Shown here: positions 25,268 through 34,342 of the stretch, in pieces | How the letters are laid out: every line of letters starts with the position of its first letter | Position numbering within the stretch: the stretch's first letter is position 1 | DNA from: Tautonia rosea | Lineage (GTDB): Bacteria; Planctomycetota; Planctomycetia; Isosphaerales; Isosphaeraceae | NCBI RefSeq assembly: GCF_012958305.1 | Contig: NZ_JABBYO010000005.1 | Location: forward strand, 186,001 to 250,000 | Direction: 5' to 3' | Length of the DNA stretch: 64,000 nucleotides | Position numbers and translations under genes: made by a program | Notes under the pieces: model-generated | What the model saw: only the letters and a program-made list of their open reading frames with translations | Databases searched by the model: none | Told to the model about the DNA's origin: nothing

Positions 25268-27076
25268 ATGATTGCATCCTGGTTGACCAGTCTGGTCATG
25301 GTTGGCGTCGTGGTGATGGAGCGATCAGACCCTCCCCTGGTCTGGTCTCCCTCAGGTGATTGGATTGCATTCGCAGTTGCGACGCCGTCAGTTGAGCATT
25401 CCTTGGCTCGCTTTCCGTTTTTTCCGACAGACAAAGGAGATCAAGTCGAACTCGGGAAAACGTCGTCCGACGATCTCAGTTCGGGGCTCACCTTCCGAAT
25501 CTGGGCGGTTCGGGTATCGGATGGTCAAGCGCTGAAGGTTGCAGAAAGCGCTTACCCGCTGACCTCCCCGGCCTGGGGACCGGATGGTCAGGGACTGGCG
25601 TTTGCTCAGGTGGTTGAGGATGAACAGGACCGCACGCTGCGTTGGGAGGTGATCATTGCCTACGGTGAGGATCGAGAGGTCATCACCAGTCGGCCGTTGC
25701 AGAGCGAACCTGATCGAGGCGAAACGCTCCTCGCGGAGGCAGTTGTCTGGGAGCCAAGGGGGGCAATTCTGGTAGTCCCTGATCCTGATCGCATAGCGGT
25801 CGAATTGATCGATCACAGGAATAGGGCGACGCTTAGGCGGATTGAGGACGCTCGATTCGTCTCGTTTTCTCCCCTGGGAAACCGGATGAGCTTTTTTCGG
25901 TCACGAGGAGATCAGTGGGAACTGGTCGAGAGCGATTTGGATCTGGGGCCAGAAGTGGACCGGCCGATTGATCTCGTCGCTCGAATCGATCAGCCTGCGA
26001 TCTGGACCTCGGACGGCCAGTCGCTGCTCTACTTGAAGCTGGGGAATCCGTCGGCTGAGGGGCGACAAACGCGTTTGTTCAAGTATCGAGTGAGTGAACA
26101 GATCACCCAAGAGGTCAAGGAGGTCGAGAGTCCAGCCTTGCCTGGGGAACAGATTCTCGGCTCATATCTCTGTGTGGGAACGGATGGACTCGATCAGTTC
26201 TTTGTCGTTCAGTTCTCGGGTCGATCAACGGCGATTGCGTACCATCAAGGAAGCCATCCCCTTGATCGGATTCATCCGTTCTCAGGCCTGGGGATGATTG
26301 GGGCACCAAGTGTTTCTCCCGACGGAGACCAACTCGCCCTCCGATTTGGCGGACCGGGGGTGAGATCACTTCCCGCGCGACTCACCCTGAGGGAAAAGAC
26401 GCTTCGACCGTTGATTCCCGATGATGAACTCCGAGCTGCATGGATTGTGGCTCTTGGTGAAGCTGCGGAACCGGCCTCAGCGACTGTTCAACGGCCGACC
26501 CGATTACCCCTCGGCGCCGAGCTCGGCGACCTTGGTCCGTCTCCAGCAACATACAAGAGGCTCGCAGACGTGGGGACTCGACTGACCAGGGACTTGGAAA
26601 CCAATCCCGTCAGCCGATCACTCAGAGTGCGACCGATCGCCTTCTTTTCCTACCTCCAAGGAGATTACGAAAAGGTTGATCGAGTCATGCTCGAACTCAC
26701 ACGAACGGCAATGAATGCTGACCAGGCACTCAGAATCCTGGGGTTTCAGGCACAGCTTTGCCTGGCACGAGGTAAGGACCGAGAGGCGAGCGAGATGATC
26801 GACTTTATTCGTCATCAACGTCGCCATCAGGTCGCCCGCGTTGAAGAGGACGGCAACGGTGGGTATACCGTGACACAGGGCGTTTCCGACACACGATCCT
26901 GGCCTGACGAGCTCTGGAACGTTTCACAGAATCGTGTGGAACCGAGATCGGCCAATCGACTGGAACCGCCTGCCTCTCCCCCGCAGACGGCTCCCTCGCC
27001 ATTCGATGCCGTGGTCACGCCAGAGGGTTCTCCTCGCTCATCAATTCAGAATCGACCTCCTCGACAGGACCCGTGA
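25268..27076 (+). CDS. Propeller-like (TolB/WD40-type) protein, unknown role
   Basis: A 602-residue protein with a short hydrophobic N-terminus (about 2-17), probably a signal or anchor, then several beta-propeller-type blades with PD40-style motifs such as WSPSGDWIAFA (about 26-36), WGPDGQGLAFA and VSPDGDQLALRF. These resemble TolB-like propellers that bind partner proteins. The C-terminal region (about 430-520), around DYEKVDRVMLELTRTAMNAD, is helical and may hold a TPR-like unit, and the last 60 residues are proline-rich and likely disordered. No catalytic motif is seen. ATG at 25268 has only a weak ribosome site. It converges with the M28 peptidase gene eight bases away. Confidence 0.78.
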   Translation: MIASWLTSLVMVGVVVMERSDPPLVWSPSGDWIAFAVATPSVEHSLARFPFFPTDKGDQVELGKTSSDDLSSGLTFRIWAVRVSDGQALKVAESAYPLTSPAWGPDGQGLAFAQVVEDEQDRTLRWEVIIAYGEDREVITSRPLQSEPDRGETLLAEAVVWEPRGAILVVPDPDRIAVELIDHRNRATLRRIEDARFVSFSPLGNRMSFFRSRGDQWELVESDLDLGPEVDRPIDLVARIDQPAIWTSDGQSLLYLKLGNPSAEGRQTRLFKYRVSEQITQEVKEVESPALPGEQILGSYLCVGTDGLDQFFVVQFSGRSTAIAYHQGSHPLDRIHPFSGLGMIGAPSVSPDGDQLALRFGGPGVRSLPARLTLREKTLRPLIPDDELRAAWIVALGEAAEPASATVQRPTRLPLGAELGDLGPSPATYKRLADVGTRLTRDLETNPVSRSLRVRPIAFFSYLQGDYEKVDRVMLELTRTAMNADQALRILGFQAQLCLARGKDREASEMIDFIRHQRRHQVARVEEDGNGGYTVTQGVSDTRSWPDELWNVSQNRVEPRSANRLEPPASPPQTAPSPFDAVVTPEGSPRSSIQNRPPRQDP

Positions 27077-27083
27077 AGGGGGA

Positions 27084-28217
27084 TCAAAGTACCGTGAAAA
27101 GGACGATCTGAGCGATTCGGACCATGCTTGTTCGCTGCGAGGTCGTGATGGTCCCTTCTTCGACCCAACCGGCGATTCGGCCCACCATGCCTTGCATCAT
27201 GACGCGTTGGGGACCCGGAATACGAAGCTGTTCCTGGTGTTCGAGGAGTTGACCCAGGACCAACCCAATCGCTTCAGCCTCCTCGATCCAGGGCCTCCGT
27301 TCCGAATCCCACGCTGGCAGCACTTCCGCGGAGCCAGCCTGGCGAACGAAGCGTTCGATCAAGGTCGTTGCGGCAGTGAGCTTGGTGTAGTCGATCGTCT
27401 CGGGAACGTCGTCAGGTGTGTGATAAACGGGATTTTCTCCCGTAGAGAAGAACAAGAACGGAATCTGCTTCCAGCGAAATGGTCCATAATCGCTTCGATC
27501 GATGACCAGAAGGTCTGCGCCGACAATTCCGAGATCGAGCGGCAGACCGGCAGCAGCATCAGTGATCCAGGGTCGCAACTCTGGACTGTGTTCGGTTCCC
27601 ATTACGAACAGGGTGTTCTCGCAAATCCCGGCGAACGATCGCCCGAGCATGTCAGCAGTCAGGAACAGCCCAATCTGCTCCAGAGGGACTGGTGGTTCCC
27701 TAACAAAATGCTGAGAGCCAAGTAACCCCTCTTCCTCCAGGTCAAAGAAGACAAAGAGAATTCCTCGGGAGGGGCGATCTGGACCTTCCACGATACAGCG
27801 GGCGACTTCGAGCACCATGGCAACCGCCGAAGCGTTATCATCGGCTCCGGGATAGAATTGGCCACCCCGGATCCCGAGGTGGTCATAGTGAGCCGACAGG
27901 ATCAGCCAGTTCGCGTCTCGATCAGGATCGGTTCCTTGAATTCGTGCTGCGATATTGCGCCCGTTCAAGCCTCCGGAAGTGAACTCCTGGTCATAGCGAT
28001 CGCCAAAAGCCGGCTCCAATCCGAGTTCCTGAAGACGTTCGATGATAAAGTCGCCCGCGGCGCGACCTCCCTCGCCCCGTCGTCCTTCCAACTCGGGCGA
28101 CGCCAGGTGAAAAACGTCATTTCGAAGTCGAGCCAGTTCCGGACTGGCCGCAGTCGATTCGGTTAATGAACTCACGCAGATCAGGATTGGAAGCGTGATG
28201 ACGAGCAGACGGCGCAT
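27084..28217 (-). CDS. Secreted M28-family zinc aminopeptidase
   Basis: A 377-residue peptidase with a signal peptide (about 1-23, ending TAA or STA). The two-zinc ligand set of family M28 is complete: His in SAHYDHLG, bridging Asp in GADDNASA, catalytic Glu with Glu ligand in FDLEEEGLLGS, Asp in TADMLGR and a final His in YHTPDD. The product would trim N-terminal residues from peptides outside the cytoplasm. The start is strongly supported by AGGAGGAGG seven bases upstream. The gene converges with the propeller-like protein and diverges from the small secreted protein gene. Confidence 0.92.
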   Translation of the reverse strand: MRRLLVITLPILICVSSLTESTAASPELARLRNDVFHLASPELEGRRGEGGRAAGDFIIERLQELGLEPAFGDRYDQEFTSGGLNGRNIAARIQGTDPDRDANWLILSAHYDHLGIRGGQFYPGADDNASAVAMVLEVARCIVEGPDRPSRGILFVFFDLEEEGLLGSQHFVREPPVPLEQIGLFLTADMLGRSFAGICENTLFVMGTEHSPELRPWITDAAAGLPLDLGIVGADLLVIDRSDYGPFRWKQIPFLFFSTGENPVYHTPDDVPETIDYTKLTAATTLIERFVRQAGSAEVLPAWDSERRPWIEEAEAIGLVLGQLLEHQEQLRIPGPQRVMMQGMVGRIAGWVEEGTITTSQRTSMVRIAQIVLFTVL

Positions 28218-28251
28218 GGATCCTCCTCCTGGAGGCGGGAATCGAGGCAGA

Positions 28252-28276
28252 CCCTCAGAAGTTCCGTTCCTGAGGG
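28252..28276. repeat. Inverted repeat CCCTCAG-N11-CTGAGGG
   Basis: Perfect 7-base arms in the 197-base divergent region between the M28 peptidase and the small secreted protein, 35 bases upstream of the peptidase start. It could be an operator or leader hairpin. Confidence 0.3.
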
Positions 28277-28414
28277 ACGATTGGACGACACCATCCCGAC
28301 GAGCGTCACGAACCGAACTTCAGGGAGAAAAACATCTGCCTGGAGCCGCCGCGCAAGCCGTTTCAGGTCGATCATACTCGGGACTCTGGCGGAGTCGAAA
28401 CACGGAGGTGATGC

Positions 28415-28762
28415 ATGACCCGCAGGATGATCGTGGCTTCGGCAATTCTGTTCGGCCTGACTCTTGGCTTCGTTGCGGCACCGCAACAGGCTAAGGCCCA
28501 GGATTGGACCTCGTTCTACCATTGGCCATACGTGCCACCCCAGGTTCCTGGAAATGGGGTCCAGACGAATCAGCTTTACGATGGCTGGTACCTGTACCCC
28601 AAGGAGATGCGGATTGTCCCGCAAATCCAGGGACCCTACTACCGCAACTTCTACGGTGGGAAGAAACTCTTCGGTCTGGATCGCCAGCCTCACTGGCTCC
28701 ACGACTGGAGCAGCAAGAAGAAGTACTATCAAGGGCATCACTTCGCCCTTGATGTCTTCTAA
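28415..28762 (+). CDS. Small secreted aromatic-rich protein
   Basis: No family recognised. The 115-residue product has a textbook signal peptide (residues 1-28, ending AKA) and an 87-residue mature part with 10 Tyr, 5 Trp, 5 Phe and 5 His, no Cys, and a Lys-rich patch (SSKKKYY) near its end. The ribosome site GGAGGTGAT, four bases before the ATG, is close to the perfect anti-Shine-Dalgarno complement, and a strong hairpin follows 44 bases after the stop, so this looks like a highly expressed monocistronic gene. Such a composition suggests a structural or surface-layer component, or a metal- or heme-binding role, but nothing proves it. Confidence 0.85.
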   Translation: MTRRMIVASAILFGLTLGFVAAPQQAKAQDWTSFYHWPYVPPQVPGNGVQTNQLYDGWYLYPKEMRIVPQIQGPYYRNFYGGKKLFGLDRQPHWLHDWSSKKKYYQGHHFALDVF

Positions 28763-28805
28763 TTCGCTCGCCGGTCTGCCGGTAAGTCTGCGATGATTTG
28801 ACGAG

Positions 28806-28848
28806 AACGGGGGCATCCGAGCAACTTCTGGGCTCGGATGTCCCCGTT
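28806..28848 (+). terminator. Strong hairpin terminator after the small secreted protein
   Basis: Arms 28806-28822 and 28832-28848 pair over 17 base pairs with one G-T wobble and a 9-base loop. It is the strongest hairpin noticed in the window. Only a short T stretch follows, so it may act on both strands. Confidence 0.75.
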
Positions 28849-28942
28849 GTCAATTGATGGAGAAGACAGATTCATCCCTACTGCTAGGAACGAAAAAGTT
28901 TCCCGGTGAATCAAGCTAATTGCATGAAAAATATCATTTAGG

Positions 28943-29152
28943 TTATTTGTTGGCCATTTTTAGAAGTGAAGCGAGAAAGAGGAGAATGGTGAGTCCGCCG
29001 GTTACCCAGAGCGCAAGTTTCGTGCCCTGAGTTAACGGCGTTGGGGGAGTTTCTCTGAGGTACTGGCTGAACGGTTTGTGGGGAGTCTGGGGTTCTGATG
29101 CGTGAGGTGACGCTTCGAGATCATCATCGAACAGTTCGTCGCGGATGGGCAT
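28943..29152 (-). CDS. Small tail-anchored membrane protein
   Basis: A 69-residue protein of unknown function: a hydrophilic acidic N-terminus, a proline-rich middle (YLRETPPTPLTQG) and one C-terminal transmembrane helix (about residues 47-65) followed by a short basic end. The ATG has GGAGG about nine bases upstream, which is the main argument that it is real. It lies 30 bases after the methyltransferase stop and in the same direction, so it may be the last gene of that transcription unit. Topology: N-terminus likely in the cytoplasm. Confidence 0.7.
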   Translation of the reverse strand: MPIRDELFDDDLEASPHASEPQTPHKPFSQYLRETPPTPLTQGTKLALWVTGGLTILLFLASLLKMANK

Positions 29153-29182
29153 GTGGAAACCTCCATCGCGAGAGGGAATGAC

Positions 29183-29959
29183 TCAGAGACGTGCCTCGAA
29201 CGCCCAGTCCCAGCTTCGAGGTTGATCCGTAAATTCCTGTCCAAGCGGAAGATTTGCGTCCCAGGGATAAAGGACTTGTTCCAGACGAATGGAGCGAAAT
29301 CCGGCTTTCCGAAGACGATATGTGACCTCGAACGATTGCCAGAATTTTTGGCGCAGCCCTTGAAATGCGAATCGGCCGAAGGCGAAGTCGTAATGATGAT
29401 GCTCTGCCTGTTGCGCGGCAAGGCGATCGGCTTGTGAGGGGGCGATTCCCTGATCCAGGGCCCGGTCGAGAAGAAGCATGGTCTGATACTGGATTGCGTC
29501 GATTGCCGGGACGACTCCAAAAAAGACTCCGCCGGGACGTAAGCATCGGTAAACGGCGCTGAGGGTCCGGTCGATCTCCTGCACGTCGGGCATCACAAGC
29601 GAATTGATGGCCACGGCCACATCGAGCGAGCCGGCCAGTTCGTCGATCTGATCCATGGGACGGACGAGGAAGTGGACCTGATCGGCCTGGTTTCCAAGTC
29701 GCTCCCGGGCGGCCTCGATCATGGCCGAAGCGAAGTCGACCGCGGTGACCTTCTGAAACCGCTTGATGAGCCGTGGAAGTAAAGGTCCTGTGCCACAGCC
29801 CAGATCGATGACGCTTTTGGATACGGCATTCGGGATCGCCTCGATGGCTTCGAGAATCGGATTCTCGACTCCCGGTTCGAAGGGGTCAAGAAACAACTCG
29901 TCGTATTGCGCCGCGTGTCGTCCCCAGTGGCGCGACTGGGCCCGTGATGTTGTCCTCAC
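29183..29959 (-). CDS. Class I SAM-dependent methyltransferase
   Basis: A 258-residue Rossmann-fold methyltransferase. Motif I, IDLGCGTGPLLPRL, is near residue 49-62, the acidic loop end is TAVDFAS, and motif post II reads CLRPGGVFFGVVP. The rest lacks any substrate-specific signature. The start is GTG at 29959 with AAGGA nine bases upstream; the frame is open to 30301 but that part overlaps the next gene and has no alignment to methyltransferases. It lies 91 bases after the GAP1-like gene in the same direction, so it may be cotranscribed with the GTPase cluster, although this is uncertain. Confidence 0.82.
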   Translation of the reverse strand: MRTTSRAQSRHWGRHAAQYDELFLDPFEPGVENPILEAIEAIPNAVSKSVIDLGCGTGPLLPRLIKRFQKVTAVDFASAMIEAARERLGNQADQVHFLVRPMDQIDELAGSLDVAVAINSLVMPDVQEIDRTLSAVYRCLRPGGVFFGVVPAIDAIQYQTMLLLDRALDQGIAPSQADRLAAQQAEHHHYDFAFGRFAFQGLRQKFWQSFEVTYRLRKAGFRSIRLEQVLYPWDANLPLGQEFTDQPRSWDWAFEARL

Positions 29960-30050
29960 GCGAATAGATCCTTCATGGCGGTGCCTTTTCTGGGATCGAG
30001 TCGGGTCGCTACTGATGGTCGAGCTGTCGCGGAGCTTAGCAGAATTCTGT

Positions 30051-30758
30051 TCAACAGTGAGGCGTCGATGCATCCGGGTTCGCGGGGAGAACAAGAAGTT
30101 GTCGATCCGAAACATCAATGCCTGTGAGCCTAGGCAGGCCGAGCAGATCAAATCGGCCGCAGTCGGTATAGGCCCAGGTTGCGAGTGATCGTCGGTGGCG
30201 GAGACGCTTCGGTAATTTGCTCCAAACTTGAGACGCCAGACGATCAATCGGTGCGTCAGATTCGACCAGAACCCGGCGGCCCCGCCCGATCGCTTCCACA
30301 ATCAGATCAACTCGATCATCTCGGGACCGATCGCTCGCCGCGGGGCGTGGCAACGTCAGGGTGCAAGGTTGAAGTTCCGAGGTCTCGGGTCCCCATTCGA
30401 CCCTGAAGGCGGACGTCAGTCGAAAGGGGTCGAAGCGAACCCGCTGCGCACTTTCTGGACTCAGGAAGATGGCATGGAACGCCGCCGCATCGGGTCGACC
30501 GACATCATCGCTCCCGGGGGAGAAGGGGCGGAGTAAGAGCCAGTGGCCGTCGTCGAGCCAGCGTGTGACAAGGCCCTCGGGGGGAGCCGCGTCTCTGAGA
30601 CGTTCACCGAGGCGTTGGCACGTGTCCTTCATGACCGAGAGCCATTGAGCCCGGCATCCGGGAGAGGAGCCCAGCACGTCGTAGCCCCGATGCCAGAAGG
30701 GAAAGCTTCCATAAACAGCGTGTTCGAAGGTAATGGTCGGTTGGGTGAAGGGCCACAT
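30051..30758 (-). CDS. GTPase-associated protein, GAP1-N2-like (tentative)
   Basis: A 235-residue protein whose N-terminus (TFEHAVYGSFPFWHRGYDVL followed by SPGCRAQWL) matches my recollection of the N-terminal domain of GTPase-associated protein 1, a family found next to NTPase genes in predicted bacterial conflict or signalling systems. The match is from memory and not verified. No transmembrane segment is seen and no metal or catalytic motif. It follows the GTPase-C2 gene by 18 bases in the same direction, which supports a functional pair. The ATG lacks a strong ribosome site, as expected for a coupled downstream gene. Confidence 0.6.
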   Translation of the reverse strand: MWPFTQPTITFEHAVYGSFPFWHRGYDVLGSSPGCRAQWLSVMKDTCQRLGERLRDAAPPEGLVTRWLDDGHWLLLRPFSPGSDDVGRPDAAAFHAIFLSPESAQRVRFDPFRLTSAFRVEWGPETSELQPCTLTLPRPAASDRSRDDRVDLIVEAIGRGRRVLVESDAPIDRLASQVWSKLPKRLRHRRSLATWAYTDCGRFDLLGLPRLTGIDVSDRQLLVLPANPDASTPHC

Positions 30759-30776
30759 GTACGTTTTGGCTCGTCT

Positions 30777-33143
30777 TTATTCGGTCGTGTCAGTGATCCT
30801 AGCAGCCGAGGTTTCTGCGGGACGAGGCAGACGGGGTAATTCAAAATCCGATTGGAAGATCAACTTCGCAAGCCCTTTGCTCCGAGAAGGTCGAACGGTT
30901 CCATTGAATACCCGCATCGCCAGGGGATCATCGCCGCTGCGGAGCGTGGCCACGACCGAATCGGACCAATCGTGATCGATGAGCTGGATGACGACATCGT
31001 CCCCATATTTCCAGCGTACTGGACGAGTAAACGTATAGTTCCAGATCGGCTCCGAACTGTTCGGAATGACGGGGGAAGGACCATATTTTTCTCCACCAAC
31101 CCAGAGAGCCACTCCGAGATCCGGACCCCCACCCCCCATCGTTTTCGTAATGCTGGGGTCGACTGTCCCTCGTACAAGAGTCACCTGATAGTCCCTGGGC
31201 TTTGTCAGTTCTTCCCATCGCTTCAGGAAGGTGCGTGCGGCCTGGGTGTATCGACCCTGGGGATTCAGTTCCAGATAGTCTCGAAGGCGCCGGGAGACTT
31301 CAGGAAGATCATTGGGAAACGTCGACCAGTGATCGAATGCTTGACGATACAAATATTCATCTCGACGCTGCTCGATTCGATCGATGGATTGCTTGGCCTG
31401 TTCGATATAGGAGCCGCCCTCGGCGTGGGCACGCAGATAATCCTGGTATCGCCGGATTTGTTCGTCGAATGCCTGACGAGGTGAAGAGGTTTCAAAGGCG
31501 ACCGCTCGATCGAAGTCTCGACGGTCGAGTCGTTCGACCCAATCGTCAATAAGCGAGCGGACCTCAGATGCCCTGGGGCTCTCAGGACGGGCTTCGAGAA
31601 ATGTTCGAGCACGCTCGATGAGATCGAGGTAGTCGGGATCGGGAAGTCGGGCATCGACAAGCCAGGCGTCGACGATCTCGCGATCGCGACGAGCTTCCTG
31701 TTCATCCAACTCCTTGCGGATCAAGTCAGCGAGTTCAACAGCCTGATCCGCAAACGGGGTGTCGGGATCGTCTCGAAGGAATTGCTGGATCATCGCAAGC
31801 CGATCTTCGGCAGACTGGCTCGGGATCAGTGCTTCGGCCCGGATTTCCTGCCATCGTCGCTCGGCTTCGCGACGGCGGAGGGTTGTCTCCGCCTCCTCGA
31901 TGGCAGGGAGTTGCTCGGGAGAGCGCTCTTTCAGTTCGGCAAGTTCTGCACGAAGGGCGTCTTGCTCTCCTGTCCCAACCTCGGCTCGTAAGCGCGCGAC
32001 CTCGACCCGAGCTTGGTCCCGACGAGCGCGGGCATTCCGAGACTCCTCGGGCCAGAAGATCGGTTGGGTTGGATGCCAGGCGAGGAACTGTTCCCATCGC
32101 CGTGCGATCTCCGGAGCCGAATGCCCGCCACGCTCGTAAGCGAGGGCCAGATGATAGCCGGATGCGTCGTAGACGGCTGCACTCGCGATCAGCAAGGCAA
32201 CAGCCGAGATCCCTTTGACGAAACCTCGAACCACGGCGCGTCGGCGAAGTGAACGAAGTCGTCTGCGATACTCGATCAACTTCGTTGAGTTCGGATAACG
32301 CCGAGCATAGGCTCTGAGACATCGGGAAATGCGCGAGGTATCGCGAGGAGCGAGATCCCAGATCCATTCCAGAAGTTCGCGATCGGTCGCCTCGACCTGT
32401 TCTACGAGCCAAAGCAAAGGCCCTTCGAGTCCCATTGGCTCAAGATGTTCTGGAGGAGTGCCGTCGTCCGGTGCATTGACTCCGTACGAACTCACGGCGA
32501 ACACTGCCGATCGCGGCGCATGCAAGGCAAGTGCGTGTCGGGTCATCCCGAACCGTGATTCAACCACCTCTTCAGCTTGATCCGGCTCAGGTCCTCCAGC
32601 TGCCAGAATCCGATCGTACTTGGTCAGAAGCAGAGCGACCGGGCGACCAATCATTGTGTTGTCCGAAGCGCCGATGTAACGCTCCAGAAGATGCTCGACT
32701 TCTTGCTGTCGACGGCGACGATCGGTTGGGTCTGCAGAACCGGCAGCGTCGAGGCAGAGCAACACGGCGTCGCAATCCGCGAAGAATTCGAGGATTGATG
32801 CGTCCGAACCCAGGGCCACATGCTCGCCCTGATAATCCTTGACAATCAGATCGATGCGGGCTGGCCCGCGATAAAGACGTAATTCCAGGTCGGTTTCGGT
32901 CAGTGTTCCGGCAGGGGATTCGCCCGCTTCAATCCGAGCGATCTTATCTGCGAGGTACTCGGCTCCTCGAGCACCGACGGCCGCGAGTCGGATTCCGGGA
33001 ATTTGCCCGGCAGAGGCTTCCCGGTAAAACATCGCAAGCAGTGTTGTTTTCCCGACAGCTCGATGTCCGAAGAGCGCGATGCGCCTCGGACCGGTGAGGC
33101 GGCGCTCCAGAGCGTCAAGATCGGGAGTTCGGCGAGTTGCCAT
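30777..33143 (-). CDS. Membrane GTPase with TPR-like repeats and a C2 domain
   Basis: A 788-residue protein. N-terminal P-loop GTPase domain: Walker A GHRAVGKT (26-33), DxxG as DYQG (103-106) and the NKxD-type motif TKYD (174-177). One transmembrane helix lies at about 307-325 after an Arg-rich stretch, which fixes the GTPase in the cytoplasm. Beyond it come about five repeats with an aromatic-Leu...Pro pattern (for example FLAWHPTQP, FLRDDPDTP, FLEARPESP, YLRAHAEGG, YLELNPQGR), TPR-like, then a C2-like domain (about 650-765) with Asp-rich loops. The ATG at 33143 is chosen because upstream frame (to 33365) lies within the neighbouring gene. It heads a pair with the GAP1-N2-like gene. No family name is known to me. 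Confidence 0.75.
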   Translation of the reverse strand: MATRRTPDLDALERRLTGPRRIALFGHRAVGKTTLLAMFYREASAGQIPGIRLAAVGARGAEYLADKIARIEAGESPAGTLTETDLELRLYRGPARIDLIVKDYQGEHVALGSDASILEFFADCDAVLLCLDAAGSADPTDRRRRQQEVEHLLERYIGASDNTMIGRPVALLLTKYDRILAAGGPEPDQAEEVVESRFGMTRHALALHAPRSAVFAVSSYGVNAPDDGTPPEHLEPMGLEGPLLWLVEQVEATDRELLEWIWDLAPRDTSRISRCLRAYARRYPNSTKLIEYRRRLRSLRRRAVVRGFVKGISAVALLIASAAVYDASGYHLALAYERGGHSAPEIARRWEQFLAWHPTQPIFWPEESRNARARRDQARVEVARLRAEVGTGEQDALRAELAELKERSPEQLPAIEEAETTLRRREAERRWQEIRAEALIPSQSAEDRLAMIQQFLRDDPDTPFADQAVELADLIRKELDEQEARRDREIVDAWLVDARLPDPDYLDLIERARTFLEARPESPRASEVRSLIDDWVERLDRRDFDRAVAFETSSPRQAFDEQIRRYQDYLRAHAEGGSYIEQAKQSIDRIEQRRDEYLYRQAFDHWSTFPNDLPEVSRRLRDYLELNPQGRYTQAARTFLKRWEELTKPRDYQVTLVRGTVDPSITKTMGGGGPDLGVALWVGGEKYGPSPVIPNSSEPIWNYTFTRPVRWKYGDDVVIQLIDHDWSDSVVATLRSGDDPLAMRVFNGTVRPSRSKGLAKLIFQSDFELPRLPRPAETSAARITDTTE

Positions 33144-33258
33144 ACCATCGTGCTGGGGTTCGAGCTGACAGGAGTCGACCCTGTCCAACAGGAGAATAGA
33201 AGCCGGTCCTGAAACGGGTGTTCGAGGAAAGCCAAGTGGGACCGACTCCCCTTCGGAA

Positions 33259-34200
33259 TCAAGAGGAGCGGACCGTCGCTCGGAGGCTGCGTCCAACGAA
33301 TCGAAACGGAGCGGTGAGGTATCGGAGGGGCAAGCCCACAATGACCAGAACCGCAAGGACCGCAACGATTCCTGCTCCGATCAGGACCACCCATCGAAAC
33401 ACAGGGCCTCCGAGACCTGACAATCCGAGCCGATCCGCCAGCGAACGTTCCAGACCTCGGGCCGCACCCGAGCCGACGGCTCCGGCCAGATCAATCCCTG
33501 CCTCCGCGAACTTTGCGACGGCAAACTCGGTGATCCGGCCGGCCGAATCAACGAATTGGTCCGGGTTGGCGAGAAAGAGGGAGAGGACCCCTGCGGCCGC
33601 AAGTTTTCGCTTGTGTTGCAAGACGGTTCCAACATAGAAGGACCAGCCTGGGCGTCCCGATCGACGAAGCACATTGATGGCCTCGGGACCTTCGCGGGCG
33701 ATCACTTCGGCCACATCATCTCCATAGACCCGGACGGCAGTCATTCCATCAACCCCGAGTCTCCGGATCATGACATCGGCCTGATCAGGATAACGGAGAG
33801 CAATCCGTTCAGCGGCTTCTCCCATGCGAAGAACCAAGCGTTTTTCCGCAGGTTCAAGGGCTCGGAAGGTGCGGAGGAGCTCGGGATCGGAGGTATCAAG
33901 CATTCGGGCAAAACGCAACTCGAGGGCTGTTTCCGTGGCCTCGTTAATTGGTCGTCCCGCATGAGCGATTGTGTCGGATCGACGAGCGAGGACCGAGAGA
34001 CTGTCACCACCGACTTCGTCGAAAAGTCGGCCGGAGAGTCGCCCGGTTTGAGCCAGTTCAGGGTCTGTGGACTTCACGACCCTGCGAACCACGTCGTCCA
34101 TCCAGCCAAGTTTGCTCGCCATGACCGCTTGCGGACAGGAAAGCAAGCCCAGGAGGATCAGGCTCGCGGCTGCCGGTCGGAATGGGAATCGCCATCGCAT
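33259..34200 (-). CDS. Secreted/membrane helical repeat protein, unknown
   Basis: A 313-residue protein with a signal peptide (about 1-30; hydrophobic core LILLGLLS), then a helical region with degenerate repeats of type YG-D-A...GPEA-L, for example VRVYGDDVAEVIAREGPEA near residue 160, and a transmembrane helix near 262-285 followed by a short basic tail. The tail suggests a C-terminus in the cytoplasm. The ATG at 34200 has AAGGA ten bases upstream; the upstream frame to 34446 would overlap the next gene. It stands 115 bases before the GTPase-C2 gene in the same direction. Repeats resemble those of the 658-residue protein upstream. Confidence 0.72.
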   Translation of the reverse strand: MRWRFPFRPAAASLILLGLLSCPQAVMASKLGWMDDVVRRVVKSTDPELAQTGRLSGRLFDEVGGDSLSVLARRSDTIAHAGRPINEATETALELRFARMLDTSDPELLRTFRALEPAEKRLVLRMGEAAERIALRYPDQADVMIRRLGVDGMTAVRVYGDDVAEVIAREGPEAINVLRRSGRPGWSFYVGTVLQHKRKLAAAGVLSLFLANPDQFVDSAGRITEFAVAKFAEAGIDLAGAVGSGAARGLERSLADRLGLSGLGGPVFRWVVLIGAGIVAVLAVLVIVGLPLRYLTAPFRFVGRSLRATVRSS

Positions 34201-34342
34201 GGGATTGTGTCCTTCGTCTTGCCGAAGCACCACGCGGGACCGGCGACCCGCTCGAACAATCCTGGTGGTGCAACGACTCTGCTCCGCCTTGGTCGTTGAG
34301 AAGATTAATCGTTCGAACCAATCCGTTGGCAGTCTGTCTGAA

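Noticed and set aside
29960-30301. N-terminal extension of the methyltransferase frame
   Set aside because: Would overlap the GAP1-like gene extensively; GTG at 29959 has a good ribosome site and gives a normal methyltransferase length.
33144-33365. N-terminal extension of the GTPase frame
   Set aside because: Overlaps the neighbouring gene by more than 100 bases, and the GTPase homology begins after the ATG at 33143.
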